Origin: Amyelois transitella
Lineage: Eukaryota > Arthropoda > Insecta > Lepidoptera > Pyralidae
Direction: 5' to 3'
DNA length: 64,000 nucleotides
Assembly (NCBI RefSeq): GCF_032362555.1
Contig: NC_083536.1
Location: forward strand, 5,084,001 to 5,148,000
The translations under genes were made by a program, and so were the position numbers. Numbering within the stretch: the stretch's first letter is position 1; every line of letters starts with the position of its first letter. This document shows, in pieces, positions 10,522 to 23,234 of this stretch. The notes beneath the pieces are model-generated. The model was given only the letters and a program-made list of their open reading frames with translations. It was not told the origin of the DNA and did no database searches.

Positions 10522-12858
10522 ATGCAACGTGGGCGATTACTTGTTGGCTTGGCAACAAAAACTACAGGACACCAGGAAAAAGAAAACGACGATACTTTAC
10601 CATCATTATCGTCACTGGTGAGTACAAACAATGAATCTGTTAGCCAAAGAGAAGATAGTGACATTGCCAAAGAACAGTCAACACTTTCGTTACCTTCACC
10701 ATCTACAAGTAATCAAGTACTTCAAGAAATTGACGTCAACAGCTCCCCGAATTTGGTCAGTAATGTTGAATCAGTAACCGAATGTAACCAAAAGAAATAT
10801 TATATTTCACCATTACACTCAGACCAAAGCGACTTTGATGATTCTGACCATGATCCGCATTTTATTCCTAATTCACAATCGCCAAGTAAAACCCCTAGTT
10901 TGCTTCGAGGCCGACCAACCATCGATCGATCGTCCAGTAGTTCTTCTTCGGGAAGCTCTTCAAGGAGTAGCTCTTCTTCAAGTGGATCTTCTTCCAGTAG
11001 CTCTTCATCGAGTAGCACGGATAATAGAGTTGTCGATAACTTAAGTCCCATTGCTGGAACCAGTGGGCTGACTGCTGAATCAAATGATAATTCGGACGAG
11101 CAATACAAGTCTAAGGGTAAAAAGAGGGCACGTAAAGTAGAAACCTGGAAACACAACGTGGCCAAACGGCTACGCAATACCGGCAAAGCTTATGAATCAA
11201 CTAGTAAAAAACAAGTTCCAGCAAGGAAAATGGGACCGACGTGTGGCGAAAAATGCAGGTTAAAATGTAGCTTGAAAATAAACGAGACATCAAGACTGGA
11301 TATTTTCAACAAGTATTGGAATTTGGGAGACTTACGAAAACAAAGAGAATTTATAATTAGACATAGTACATCTATTAAACCAAAATACAGATACTCATCT
11401 ACTCAAAATTTTCGTAAACTAAACACAGCATTTCATTTTCAAGTAAACGACGATCACATTAGAGTCTGTAAAACATTTTTTAAGAATACTCTTGCAATAA
11501 ACGATAGACCAATTGCTACAGCATTAGCAAAAAAAACCGAGAGTGGTTTAATAGATGAAGAATTACGCGGGAAACATGGCAAGCAACGTACTATAGAACC
11601 GGAAGTCTATGACGGTGTAAAAAACTTTATAAATGCTATACCACGCGTCGAATCCCACTATCTTAGAGCCCAGACGTCACGGGAATATATACAGGGTGAC
11701 AAGTCTTTAGCTGATTTATACCGTGACTACAAAAGTAAATGTACGGAGCAAGACTTACCATTTTCGTCTGCATCAACTTTTAATCGCATTTTTAATAAAG
11801 ACTTTAATATTTCCTTCCACACGCCGAAAAAAGATCAGTGTGATTTTTGTGAATCTTTTAAAAATGCTGATGAAGATGGAAAAAATAATATTATTGAGGT
11901 GTATGAAACGCATTTAAGAGAAAAAGAATTGTCAAGGAAAGAAAAAGAAAAAGACAAAACTGCTAAAATAGATTCTACAATAGTCGCTGTATATGACTTA
12001 CAAGCTGTGATGCCAATACCAAAGGGCCAAATTTCTTTATTTTATTATAAAAGCCGAATTAACTGCTTTAATTTTACTGTAAGCGACTTATACGCTAAAA
12101 ATGTTGAATGCTATTTTTGGGACGAGACAGAGGGAAAACGTGGTGCGAATGAGATTGGAAGTTGTATACTGAACTACATAGAACAAATGATACAGGTTCA
12201 CCCTGGTAAAGAATTAGATTTTATATTTTATTCCGATAATTGCTGTGGGCAACAAAAAAATAAGTACCTCCTTACAGCTTATGCATACGCAGTACAAAAA
12301 ATGAAAGTGAAAAGTGTAACTCACAAGTTTCTGATTCGCGGCCACTCTCAAAATGAGGGCGATAATGTCCATAGCGTCATTGAAAAACAAGTGAAGCGTT
12401 TCCTTAAATCTGGCCCAATCTATGTCCCACAACAATACATCACATTAATTCAGACCGCTAAAAAGACAGGAAAACCTTATAGAGTGACAGAAATGACTTA
12501 TGATAAATTTCGTAATCTTAAATTACTACAAGAAGAATGGGGCAATAATTTTAACGTAAATGTCGACAGAAACCAAGTTAAATGGCACGATGTTAAGATG
12601 CTTCGTGTTGAACAAGAACATCCTTTGGCTTTTTTTTACAAGAATTCTTACGAGGATGAAGCTTACCAAACTGTATTTGTACGTAACTCACGACGAACTG
12701 GAAATCAAACTTCATTATTTGCTAATGGTTTGACACAAGAATACACAAGCAAGATACCTCTAAGTCAAAATAAGAAAAGAGACGTAAAAGAATTACTTGA
12801 CAAAAATATAATACCAAGAAACTATCGTGAAACATACTATAAAGATTTTACTGATTAA
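10522..12858 (+). CDS. Putative DDE-type transposase of TE1 (778 aa)
   Basis: The N-terminal third is Ser-rich and low complexity (residues about 140-175), then basic (KRARKVETWKHNVAKRLR). A Cys cluster (CGEKCRLKC) near 240 and a CxxC (DQCDFC) near 435 suggest metal binding. Three acidic residues in RNase H-like contexts are shared with the 805-aa protein of TE2: D492 (YDLQAV), D572 (YSDNCCGQQ) and E612 (GHSQNEGD), the last two exactly 40 residues apart in both. I infer a DDE/D transposase that cuts and joins the element ends. Proteins with DLQ, YSDxCxxQ and GHxQxExD motifs are frequent as uncharacterised proteins in insects; I cannot assign a named superfamily. No frameshift or stop is present. 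Confidence 0.82.
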   Translation: MQRGRLLVGLATKTTGHQEKENDDTLPSLSSLVSTNNESVSQREDSDIAKEQSTLSLPSPSTSNQVLQEIDVNSSPNLVSNVESVTECNQKKYYISPLHSDQSDFDDSDHDPHFIPNSQSPSKTPSLLRGRPTIDRSSSSSSSGSSSRSSSSSSGSSSSSSSSSSTDNRVVDNLSPIAGTSGLTAESNDNSDEQYKSKGKKRARKVETWKHNVAKRLRNTGKAYESTSKKQVPARKMGPTCGEKCRLKCSLKINETSRLDIFNKYWNLGDLRKQREFIIRHSTSIKPKYRYSSTQNFRKLNTAFHFQVNDDHIRVCKTFFKNTLAINDRPIATALAKKTESGLIDEELRGKHGKQRTIEPEVYDGVKNFINAIPRVESHYLRAQTSREYIQGDKSLADLYRDYKSKCTEQDLPFSSASTFNRIFNKDFNISFHTPKKDQCDFCESFKNADEDGKNNIIEVYETHLREKELSRKEKEKDKTAKIDSTIVAVYDLQAVMPIPKGQISLFYYKSRINCFNFTVSDLYAKNVECYFWDETEGKRGANEIGSCILNYIEQMIQVHPGKELDFIFYSDNCCGQQKNKYLLTAYAYAVQKMKVKSVTHKFLIRGHSQNEGDNVHSVIEKQVKRFLKSGPIYVPQQYITLIQTAKKTGKPYRVTEMTYDKFRNLKLLQEEWGNNFNVNVDRNQVKWHDVKMLRVEQEHPLAFFYKNSYEDEAYQTVFVRNSRRTGNQTSLFANGLTQEYTSKIPLSQNKKRDVKELLDKNIIPRNYRETYYKDFTD

Positions 12859-13745
12859 AAAAATAGTATTATTTTTGTATTTGTATACTCCACTTAATAT
12901 TAAGATTACCTTTGTGATTTCTTTGAGACTGATTGAAAATAAGAAGATAATAAATAAGCACATTTTTTAATGTAGGTTAAGTAGCCAATCTGGTTATAAC
13001 AATAATTAGTAATTAAGGTAAAAATAAATATGACTGTTCTTTGTTTTGGAATGTTTATTTTATAAAAAGTTGATTGAGTACAATATTTAGTTGATTTTAT
13101 ATCTGATTTGTTAATCTGAATTACAGTTTAGGTTTTGGAAATTTTATTTTGCAAAATGTTTAATACAAAATGCTAATGAAGGAATAGCAAATTTATTTGT
13201 TTTTGATGTTGAATTGATATCGACCGATTAAACGTCGAATTACTATTTTGTTTTGGCAGAATTTTAAAAGGTTTTTGTATAATTTCATTTTAATAAATAA
13301 CAACTGTTATTGAGAATAAGAATGTTTTATTTATTCCCATACTAACCAATAATTATAAGAGGTTGTGTTAAACGTAAATAGAATACGGAAAATGACTTTC
13401 AAAATTGTAGTAAGTGCAAAAATTAAATGAAAAACGATAAAACAATTTAAAAATCATAACGTATTAAGACAAAATGTTTCAAAAACAATGACTCAACTTA
13501 AAATAATATTTTGTTTTGAACATTTTATTTAGAACTATACTGTCTTAACTCAAAATTCTTAAATAACTCTATGGTCAGTATAGTTTTTGATTACTGCTTT
13601 ATAGATAATTGCTTTAACGTCATTTATACGACACATAAAAGAGTCATATATGTAGTACCTATAATATGCAACGAGTAATCAGTTTTTTGTTGATTCTGAA
13701 AAAACACCTATTTTGAGTTGCTACACTATTGTATTATTAGTGCGA
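12859..13745 (+). other. TE1 3' untranslated and terminal region
   Basis: AT-rich DNA with no further gene. Several AATAAA-like sites occur, for example AATAAATAAG near 12950 and AATAAATAAC near 13292. The right terminal inverted repeat occupies 13710-13745. Confidence 0.6.
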
Positions 13746-15243
13746 TATTTACTTGCCTATGTAAGTGTTCATGCCAAGTTTCAAGTTTATAAACCCAAGG
13801 AATAAGATTTTTCATAGAAACGTTTTTACCCCTTTTCCCCCCCTTGGGGGTTGAATTTCCAAAAATCCTTTCTTAGTGCTCCCCTACATATCCCAAGGAA
13901 CCTACATTCCAAATTTCAGCTGTCTACGACCAGTAGTTTCGACTGTGCGTTGTCTGTCAGTCAGTCACTCAGTAACGGAAGAGTTTTATATATTTACACG
14001 ATAAATTAAAATATTTTACGCTACCTAGCTAAATGACGGTAACGAAACCATAGCGCGATCTATCTCGATGCCAATGCCATCTATCGAGCATCGAGACAAC
14101 TCGTGATAGTTAATAGAAAATAAAATTTATGGACCGATTTACGTGATTCTTTTTTTGTTCGGTAGAGTATACTTTCAAGTTGGTCCCGTTGTTACCTAGT
14201 CAGGATCTAATGATGGTATTCCAGGGAAATCAAGGGCAAACCTCAAATTTACAGGCAATTACGTTTTTGACAATTTCATAGATCTGTTTAAGTATTTGCG
14301 TCTGATAGTCATCATCCCATGTGAATGAGCTGATGATGGAAGGTACAACTCCTCAACGGTTAGGAGTTGAAAGAAAATTCTTACGAAGTTATACGTACAT
14401 GTGAGGCTATTAGGTTGACCTGATAATAAAAAGTAAATCTCATTAACGTTAAGAATTTAGGTGAAAATGGATGCGGACAAATTTCGTAGCTGTTTGTATG
14501 GGTAGTGTTAACACAAAATAGGGATTAAAAGGCGTGATGTTATTAATGTTATGCATGTATGTACATAATTATGTATGTTATTATGTATGTTAAAGAGACG
14601 ACTGAAAGTTGTCATACAAAGTCTTTTTTTTTAAGGATGGGAAATCATCAAATGACCTCTCCCGCTCTGGGTGGAACGGAAGGGAGTGTCAGACTTTTAC
14701 TGACTAAAACCCACCTCGTTCCTTCAGTTGCCCTTTGCGTTCCGGGGCCACGGCATCTCGTTAGAACTTTCCCGCAGCCCCGGCTCAGTTTATCCCGTTT
14801 CCCCCCCTTGGGGGTTGACATTTCAAAAATCCCTTCTTAGTGCTCACTTATGTTACTAAAGGAACCTCTGATCAAAATCTCAGACTCCTATACCGAGCGG
14901 TTTCGGCTGTGCGTTAATAAATCAGTCACCCAATCGCACCCCCTAAATCACGATTGGAGGATAGTTCGAAAAAACTTATAATGTCAAACATATTTACTTG
15001 CCTATGTACGTGTTCATGCCAAGTTTCAAGTTTATAAACCCAAGGAATAAGATTTTTCATAGAAACGTTTTTACCCCTTTTCCCCCCCTTGGGGGTTGAA
15101 TTTCCAAAAATCCTTTCTTAGTGCTCCCCTACATATCCCAAGGAACCTACATTCCAAATTTCAGCTGTCTACGACCAGTAGTTTCGACTGTGCGTTGTCT
15201 GTCAGTCAGTCACTCAGTAACGGAAGAGTTTTATATATATAGA

Positions 15244-16766
15244 TATGGTTGGTCGTTCTGGAATATAATGTCTGTATCAGTTTTTACTATTTTAATATTG
15301 GGCCTCTCTGTAAATGTATGCCCTAGTAAAAGGGGACAAGGAATAACATGATCTTCAACTACCAAAATATGTACGTTTTGTTCAATGATACCCTGCACCT
15401 CTATTGTAGCATATGATAAACCTATAGGTTGACATACCGCGTTGGCAATTCCTTTCAATAACGGACCACTAACATCCTGCCATTCTAGCTTCAACTTTTC
15501 TGCTTCACTGAGACGAATCAGGGTGCCCTCACTACCCAAGTCTACGGTACAATACATCATTTGATTATTTACCTTTATTGGAATTTTATATTTAATGCTA
15601 GTGTCAAATCCATTTTTAATTTGTAACACATTCTTGGTTCTATCTTCTACAAGGTCACCCTGCTTCGACTTCGAACAATCAGCTTTTAGATGTCCTAATA
15701 ACCTACACTCCGTACAATATAACCTGGGTTTTGGACAGCGAAAAAACGGATGCCCTATCTCATTACAATTGTAGCAAGTCCTCGTTGCCTTAGGCTTTTG
15801 TGAAATTACTGTTCTGGAGACGGGCTTCTCAGAATTATGATTAAGTTTTCTGTCCCTACTCTTGGCCGAATCATTATTATTCCTATCGTAGCTAATTTTT
15901 ACGGATTTTAAAAACTTAAGTACTTGTTCCGGTTCCGCGAACTCTGCGCTTTGCCCACCAACGCGAACGTTTCGATCGTCTATGCCGGCTAACAAACAGT
16001 CCACGGCCCGTTTACCCCATATCTCGCAACGATTCAAAAGATTCATTTTTGCATAAAAGTATAATTCTAAGGATTCTCCGTAACGAACTCGTTTATTTAA
16101 CATTTCTAATAGTAAATCAGCATAGTTTTCCCTAGTAGGGAAAGATTCACGCAATTTTATTTTCCATTCACCCCATGAGTACAAAACAGACGGTAATCCT
16201 TGATACCATGTTTTTGCGATACCGCTAAGTTTAGGCATTGCGTAATGGACTATATGTTTGTCGGTCCAGCCGTAAATTTGCGCACATTCATCTACTTTGT
16301 GAATCCAAGAATCTACAGTTTGTTCCTTATTTAAAGGGTCAAATTCTGGAACTACGTTTAGAACTGGGAACTTGTCACTATCACTTTTAGACGCCATATT
16401 ACTTAAGGCATCAAAAAAATTCTTAATAAACAAATTATGATTATTCCCGATGTCTGCGTTATCTTCATTATTCTTAGAACTACGAGAGCGGGACCTAATT
16501 CTTGACCTGGACCTCGCCGGAGGGGAAGATTGACGCTTGTTATGAGAGGTTAAGCACTCACGTGAAATGGACCGCCGTGCTGATCTGGAAGTAGTGTTTC
16601 TCAGTGAGCGTCTTTTGGATGGTCCCTCTCGCCGTCGAACCGGAGACATGGGTGGCGTTGAGCATCGAGATTCGCTGCGATCACTGCAGCCATCAGCAGC
16701 ATCGGCATTACGACGAGAAGGCTTTTTCGACTTCGGTCGCCGTTTATCAGCATGGTCTTTGCCCAT
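15244..16766 (-). CDS. gag: Gypsy gag and protease part of gag-pol
   Basis: From ATG 16766 the protein begins with a basic Arg/Ser-rich tail (residues 1-100). A gag domain follows (about 140-270, including AKTWYQGLP and WGEWKIKLRESFP). Two CCHC zinc knuckles lie near 335-370 (CYNCNEIGHPFFRC and CTECRLLGHLKADC). A protease-like segment with CTVDLGSEGTLI near 410 has Leu at the usual Thr/Ser position of the D-T/S-G signature, which is odd but sits in the right context. Gag would package the element RNA and the protease would process the polyprotein. The frame is broken only by Helitron H1, after which pol continues in phase at 8438. Confidence 0.93.
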
Positions 16767-17368
16767 GATTAGTCTCGAAAGAAAAATAACAAAACTATTA
16801 GTGTTAATATTCTTGTAAATTTAACAACCTTAATATCTAAAAGAAATCCTACTGATACTATGACTCGATAGGTTAAGTTATGCAAAAGGGAACAAATAGC
16901 ACATTGCAATCCAAAAACTGCCGGGACATAGCTCGACATGGCATTTGAATCACAATCAGCTGCTCAGACGCAAAGTAAAAGCAATACGGGCAATAGTGGC
17001 CCGATCGATTAAAATTAATTTGTATAAGCGAGGTAAGATATTTTTTTTTTAAATGTAAAATTATGTAGGTATTATGATAGAAAAAGAAATAAAATCAAGA
17101 TAAAAACACCAAACAAAAATAAATATACCTTGATGTAATCAATGACGAAATAACCACATTATTTTGAATGCTATCAGGCAGTGCCCGGCCAACCATTCGA
17201 AACATTATAATTGATTACTTAAAATTGTTAGGCCGCCCAGTTTAAATGTTTCAGTAATGTAAAAAAAAAACAAAAAAAAATAGTAATAATAAACAGTTAT
17301 GTAATATTATAAAAAGTTACTTACACTTTTCTCCCTTTAGTGGACGTTTGTGTATCCCACTTCTGAGA
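16767..17368 (-). other. Gypsy 5' leader with candidate primer binding site
   Basis: Untranslated leader between the 5' LTR and gag. Immediately inside the LTR the minus strand reads TCTCAGAAGTGGGATACAC; CAGAAGTGGGAT resembles the complement of an insect tRNA-Leu 3' end, so it is a candidate primer binding site. No other gene is visible. Confidence 0.5.
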
Positions 17369-17786
17369 TGTTGGCGTATGCCAATATCTCAGAAAGGAAT
17401 AGTAATTAAAACACCTTTTAACTTGTAATTTCCTTGTATTTTGATCTCCATAAACCAAATCACTTTTGCAGTACTTTTAACACTATTTATACATAATCAT
17501 ACGCATAATAAGCATAGTATACTTATAATATCTCTATGACATAGATTCTGCTATGATCAACTTTACTGTTAGACGTTCGGCGACAGAATGACCACCGCTT
17601 CAATCGTTTTCCAAAAACAAGCCTACCCTACCATCCCCACTATCGTTATCGCACCATTGGCTGACGTCACTCGTTGCCATGAGGCGATAACGATCAATTG
17701 AGCAACTTTTAAATAGGAATATTATTATAAAACATTAAAATAATCTAAAGAATTACAATAGTTATTAAATTATGAAAATTACAACA
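17369..17786 (-). repeat. 5' LTR of gypsy element
   Basis: 418 bp matching the 3' LTR. The outer edge at 17786 is followed by AAAG (17787-17790), matching the base run before 4187. Confidence 0.93.
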
Positions 17787-18002
17787 AAAGTTAATGAATC
17801 AAACGAATAATAATTTCAAATCAAAATATTTGTAGTGTGTAATATGTAGTTTCGCGTATGTCCGCTAGGGGCGCTGCTAAAATTACACGATAATTTAAAA
17901 TATTTTACGCTACCTAGCTAAATGACGGTAACGAAACCATAGCGCGATCTATCTCGATGCTAACGCCATCTATCGAGCATCGAGACAACTCGTGATAGTT
18001 AA

Positions 18003-21000
18003 TCTATATATATAAAACTCTTCCGTTACTGAGTGACTGACTGACAGACAACGCACAGTCGAAACTACTGGTCGTAGACAGCTGAAATTTGGAATGTAGG
18101 TTCCTTGGGATATGTAGGGGAGCACTAAGAAAGGATTTTTGGAAATTCAACCCCCAAGGGGGGGAAAAGGGGTAAAAACGTTTCTATGAAAAATCTTATT
18201 CCTTGGGTTTATAAACTTGAAACTTGGTATGAACACTTACATAGGCAAGTAAATATGTTTGACATTATAAGTTTTTTCAAACTACCCTCCAATCGTGATT
18301 TAGGGGGTGCGATTGGGTGACTGATTTATTAACGCACAGCCGAAACCGCTCGGTATAGGAGTCTGAGATTTTGAACAGAGGTTCCTTTAGTAACATAAGT
18401 GAGCACTAAGAAGGGATTTTTGAAATGTCAACCCCCAAAGGGGGGAAACGGGATAAACTGAGCCGGGGCTGCGGGAAAGTTCTAACGAGATGCCGTGGCC
18501 CCGGAACGCAAAGGGCAACTGAAGGAACGAGGTGGGTTTTAGTCAGTAAAAGTCTGACACTCCCTTCCGTTCCACCCAGAGCGGGAGAGGTCATTTGATG
18601 ATTTCCCATCCTTAAAAAAAAAGACTTTGTATGACAACTTTCAGTCGTCTCTTTAACATACATAATAACATACATAATTATGTACATACATGCATAACAT
18701 TAATAACATCACGCCTTTAAATCCCTATTTTGTGTTAACACTACCCATACAAACAGCTACGAAATTTGTCCGCATCCATTTTCACCTAAATTCTTAACGT
18801 TAATGAGATTTACTTTTTATTATCAGGTCAACCTAATAGCCTCACATGTACGTATAACTTCGTAAGAATTTTCTTTCAACTCCTAACCGTTGAGGAGTTG
18901 TACCTTCCATCATCAGCTCATTCACATGGGATGATGACTATCAGACGCAAATACTTAAACAGATCTATGAAATTGTCAAAAACGTAATTGCCTGTAAATT
19001 TGAGGTTTGCCCTTGATTTCCCTGGAATACCATCATTAGATCCTGACTAGGTAACAACGGGACCAACTTGAAAGTATACTCTACCGAACAAAAAAAGAAT
19101 CACGTAAATCGGTCCATAAATTTTATTTTCTATTAACTATCACGAGTTGTCTCGATGCTCGATAGATGGCATTGGCATCGAGATAGATCGCGCTATGGTT
19201 TCGTTACCGTCATTTAGCTAGGTAGCGTAAAATATTTTAATTTATCGTGTAAATATATAAAACTCTTCCGTTACTGAGTGACTGACTGACAGACAACGCA
19301 CAGTCGAAACTACTGGTCGTAGACAGCTGAAATTTGGAATGTAGGTTCCTTGGGATATGTAGGGGAGCACTAAGAAAGGATTTTTGGAAATTCAACCTCC
19401 AAGGGGGGGAAAAGGGGTAAAAACGTTTCTATGAAAAATCTTATTCCTTGGGTTTATAAACTTGAAACTTGGCATGAACACGTACATAGGCAAGTAAATA
19501 TGTTTGACATTATAAGTTTTTTCAAACTACCCTCCAATCGTGATTTAGGGGGTGCGATTGGGTGACTGATTTATTAACGCACAGCCGAAACCGCTCGGTA
19601 TAGGAGTCTGAGATTTTGAACAGAGGTTCCTTTAGTAACATAAGTGAGCACTAAGAAGGGATTTTTGAAATGTCAACCCCCAAAGGGGGGAAACGGGATA
19701 AACTGAGCCGGGGCTGCGGGAAAGTTCTAACGAGATGCCGTGGCCCCGGAACGCAAAGGGCAACTGAAGGAACGAGGTGGGTTTTAGTCAGTAAAAGTCT
19801 GACACTCCCTTCCGTTCCACCCAGAGCGGGAGAGGTCATTTGATGATTTCCCATCCTTAAAAAAAAAGACTTTGTATGACAACTTTCAGTCGTCTCTTTA
19901 ACATACATAATAACATACATAATTATGTACATACATGCATAACATTAATAACATCACGCCTTTTAATCCCTATTTTGTGTTAACACTACCCATACAAACA
20001 GCTACGAAATTTGTCCGCATCCATTTTCACCTAAATTCTTAACGTTAATGAGATTTACTTTTTATTATCAGGTCAACCTAATAGCCTCACATGTACGTAT
20101 AACTTCGTAAGAATTTTCTTTCAACTCCTAACCGTTGAGGAGTTGTACCTTCCATCATCAGCTCATTCACATGGGATGATGACTATCAGACGCAAATACT
20201 TAAACAGATCTATGAAATTGTCAAAAACGTAATTGCCTGCAAATTTGAGGTTTGCCCTTGATTTCCCTGGAATACCATCATTAGATCCTGACTAGGTAAC
20301 AACGGGACCAACTTGAAAGTATACTCTACCGAACAAAAAAAGAATCACGTAAATCTATATATATAAAACTCTTCCGTTACTGAGTGACTGACTGACAGAC
20401 AACGCACAGTCGAAACTACTGGTCGTAGACAGCTGAAATTTGGAATGTAGGTTCCTTGGGATATGTAGGGGAGCACTAAGAAAGGATTTTTGGAAATTCA
20501 ACCCCCAAGGGGGGGAAAAGGGGTAAAAACGTTTCTATGAAAAATCTTATTCCTTGGGTTTATAAACTTGAAACTTGGCATGAACACGTACATAGGCAAG
20601 TAAATATGTTTGACATTATAAGTTTTTTCGAACTACCCTCCAATCGTGATTTAGGGGGTGCGATTGGGTGACTGATTTATTAACGCACAGCCGAAACCGC
20701 TCGGTATAGGAGTCTGAGATTTTGATCAGAGGTTCCTTTAGTAACATAAGTGAGCACTAAGAAGGGACTTTTGAAATGTCAACCCCCAAGGGGGGGAAAC
20801 GGGATAAACTGAGCCGGGGCTGCGGGAAAGTTCTAACGAGATGCCGTGGCCCCGGAACGCAAAGGGCAACTGAAGGAACGAGGTGGGTTTTAGTCAGTAA
20901 AAGTCTGACACTCCCTTCCGTTCCACCCAGAGCGGGAGAGGTCATTTGATGATTTCCCATCCTTAAAAAAAAAGACTTTGTATGACAACTTTCAGTCGTC

Positions 21001-23234
21001 TCTTTAACATACATAATAACATACATAATTATGTACATACATGCATAACATTAATAACATCACGCCTTTTAATCCCTATTTTGTGTTAACACTACCCATA
21101 CAAACAGCTACGAAATTTGTCCGCATCCATTTTCACCTAAATTCTTAACGTTAATGAGATTTACTTTTTATTATCAGGTCAACCTAATAGCCTCACATGT
21201 ACGTATAACTTCGTAAGAATTTTCTTTCAACTCCTAACCGTTGAGGAGTTGTACCTTCCATCATCAGCTCATTCACATGGGATGATGACTATCAGACGCA
21301 AATACTTAAACAGATCTATGAAATTGTCAAAAACGTAATTGCCTGTAAATTTGAGGTTTGCCCTTGATTTCCCTGGAATACCATCATTAGATCCTGACTA
21401 GGTAACAACGGGACCAACTTGAAAGTATACTCTACCGAACAAAAAAAGAATCACGTAAATCGGTCCATAAATTTTATTTTCTATTAACTATCACGAGTTG
21501 TCTCGATGCTCGATAGATGGCATTGGCATCGAGATAGATCGCGCTATGGTTTCGTTACCGTCATTTAGCTAGGTAGCGTAAAATATTTTAATTTATCGTG
21601 TAAATATATAAAACTCTTCCGTTACTGAGTGACTGACTGACAGACAACGCACAGTCGAAACTACTGGTCGTAGACAGCTGAAATTTGGAATGTAGGTTCC
21701 TTGGGATATGTAGGGGAGCACTAAGAAAGGATTTTTGGAAATTCAACCCCCAAGGGGGGGAAAAGGGGTAAAAACGTTTCTATGAAAAATCTTATTCCTT
21801 GGGTTTATAAACTTGAAACTTGGCATGAACACTTACATAGGCAAGTAAATATGTTTGACATTATAAGTTTTTTCAAACTACCCTCCAATCGTGATTTAGG
21901 GGGTGCGATTGGGTGACTGATTTATTAACGCACAGCCGAAACCGCTCGGTATAGGAGTCTGAGATTTTGAACAGAGGTTCCTTTAGTAACATAAGTGAGC
22001 ACTAAGAAGGGATTTTTGAAATGTCAACCCCCAAAGGGGGGAAACGGGATAAACTGAGCCGGGGCTGCGGGAAAGTTCTAACGAGATGCCGTGGCCCCGG
22101 AACGCAAAGGGCAACTGAAGGAACGAGGTGGGTTTTAGTCAGTAAAAGTCTGACACTCCCTTCCGTTCCACCCAGAGCGGGAGAGGTCATTTGATGATTT
22201 CCCATCCTTAAAAAAAAAAGACTTTGTATGACAACTTTCAGTCGTCTCTTTAACATACATAATAACATACATAATTATGTACATACATGCATAACATTAA
22301 TAACATCACGCCTTTAAATCCCTATTTTGTGTTAACACTACCCATACAAACAGCTACGAAATTTGTCCGCATCCATTTTCACCTAAATTCTTAACGTTAA
22401 TGAGATTTACTTTTTATTATCAGGTCAACCTAATAGCCTCACATGTACGTATAACTTCGTAAGAATTTTCTTTCAACTCCTAACCGTTGAGGAGTTGTAC
22501 CTTCCATCATCAGCTCATTCACATGGGATGATGACTATCAGACGCAAATACTTAAACAGATCTATGAAATTGTCAAAAACGTAATTGCCTGTAAATTTGA
22601 GGTTTGCTCTTGATTTCCCTGGAATACCATCATTAGATCCTGACTAGGTAACAACGGCACCAACTTGAAAGTATACTCTACCGAACAAAAAAAGAATCAC
22701 GTAAATCGGTCCATAAATCTCGGCGTAATCGGTATGCATAAATAAAACACCCGAATTTTATTTTCTATTAACTATCACGAGTTGTCTCGATGCTCGATAG
22801 ATGGCATTGGCATCGAGATAGATCGCGCTATGGTTTCGTTACCGTCATTTAGCTAGGTAGCGTAAAATATTTTTACTTTATACTTTTAACTTGACTTATT
22901 TAACTTATTTTACTCTCTATTTCAGTTAATTTTTGATTTGTTGATTAGATTTGATATTTTTGATAGTATATTTAGTTAGTGTTGGATAAGTTTTATAGTG
23001 TGAGTTGATTTTTTAATATATTCTTCATTTTTTATTCATTTCTTTGTTACTTCATTAGTCTTAGTTAATTTCCATAGATATAGTTTTAGTTAAAAAATTT
23101 CTAATTAAAATGGTTCAAGAAATTTTGTTTGTTAATGGGAATTATATTCCTCATGCTGTGGTAGATATAGAAAAAGATGGAGCCTGTTTATATAACCGAA
23201 TTACACGTGGGCGAAGCCGCGGGCGGAAAGCTAG
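18003..23234 (+). mobile_element. Helitron array 1: four head-to-tail units, one 3' end
   Basis: The array starts with TCTATATATATAAAAC (T at 18003, preceded by A) and ends with hairpin plus CTAG at 23231-23234, followed by T. Further 5' ends occur at about 19252 (trimmed, AATATATAAAACTC), 20354 (complete TCTATATATATA) and about 21602 (trimmed). Full 5' ends are 2351 bp apart. No unit before the last has its own CTAG end: inner units stop at CACGTAAA or ATCGTGTAA, each an A/T-type junction. The last unit carries the 3' module with the OTU-like start (23110). Units are almost identical and contain no Rep/helicase. The open frame of 84-93 codons repeated on the opposite strand is a by-product. 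Confidence 0.9.

Larger units (their letters stand above)
9823..13745 (+). mobile_element. TE1: complete DDE-type DNA transposon of an unassigned superfamily
   Basis: Perfect 36-bp terminal inverted repeats begin TCGCACTAATAATACAATAG at both ends. The element is flanked by TA at 9821-9822 and 13746-13747. Sister Helitron copies show the empty site (CAAACATATTTACTTG), so the boundaries are certain except for a 2-bp (TA) versus 4-bp (ATAT) reading. The 2-bp reading is favoured because the related element at 28010 fits only that. It carries one long gene with a 5' UTR intron. Perfect repeats and an open gene indicate a young, possibly active copy. It is the innermost of six nested elements. Confidence 0.92.
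8439..15243 (-). mobile_element. Helitron H1, a two-unit copy inserted in gypsy gag-pol
   Basis: The 5' end TCTATATATATA begins at 15243 and the 3' end CTAG closes at 8439 after the GC hairpin. Flanking bases are A (15244) and T (8438) on the minus strand, and joining them leaves the gypsy frame in phase. Inside there is a second, trimmed 5' end near 13980 (AATATATAAAACTC), so the copy consists of two head-to-tail units with a single 3' end. The second unit is interrupted by the DDE-type transposon at 9823-13745. It encodes no Rep/helicase and needs one in trans. Confidence 0.9.
4187..17786 (-). mobile_element. Ty3/gypsy LTR retrotransposon, nearly intact, split by Helitron H1
   Basis: Two 418-bp LTRs (4187-4604 and 17369-17786) that look identical by eye flank the element, both bounded by TGTTG...CAACA. 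A 4-bp target duplication AAAG lies at 4183-4186 and 17787-17790. On the minus strand the order is 5' LTR, leader, gag-protease, RT, RNase H, integrase, 3' LTR. The only interruption of gag-pol is Helitron H1 (8439-15243). Without it, the two coding parts add up to 4611 bp, exactly divisible by three, with no stop. Very similar LTRs and an open frame indicate a recent insertion. The gag has two CCHC knuckles and no env frame is visible. Confidence 0.93.

Noticed and set aside
10800..11186. 128-codon minus-strand ORF with LEEELLLEELPEEE
   Set aside because: Antisense of the Ser-rich low-complexity part of the TE1 transposase gene.
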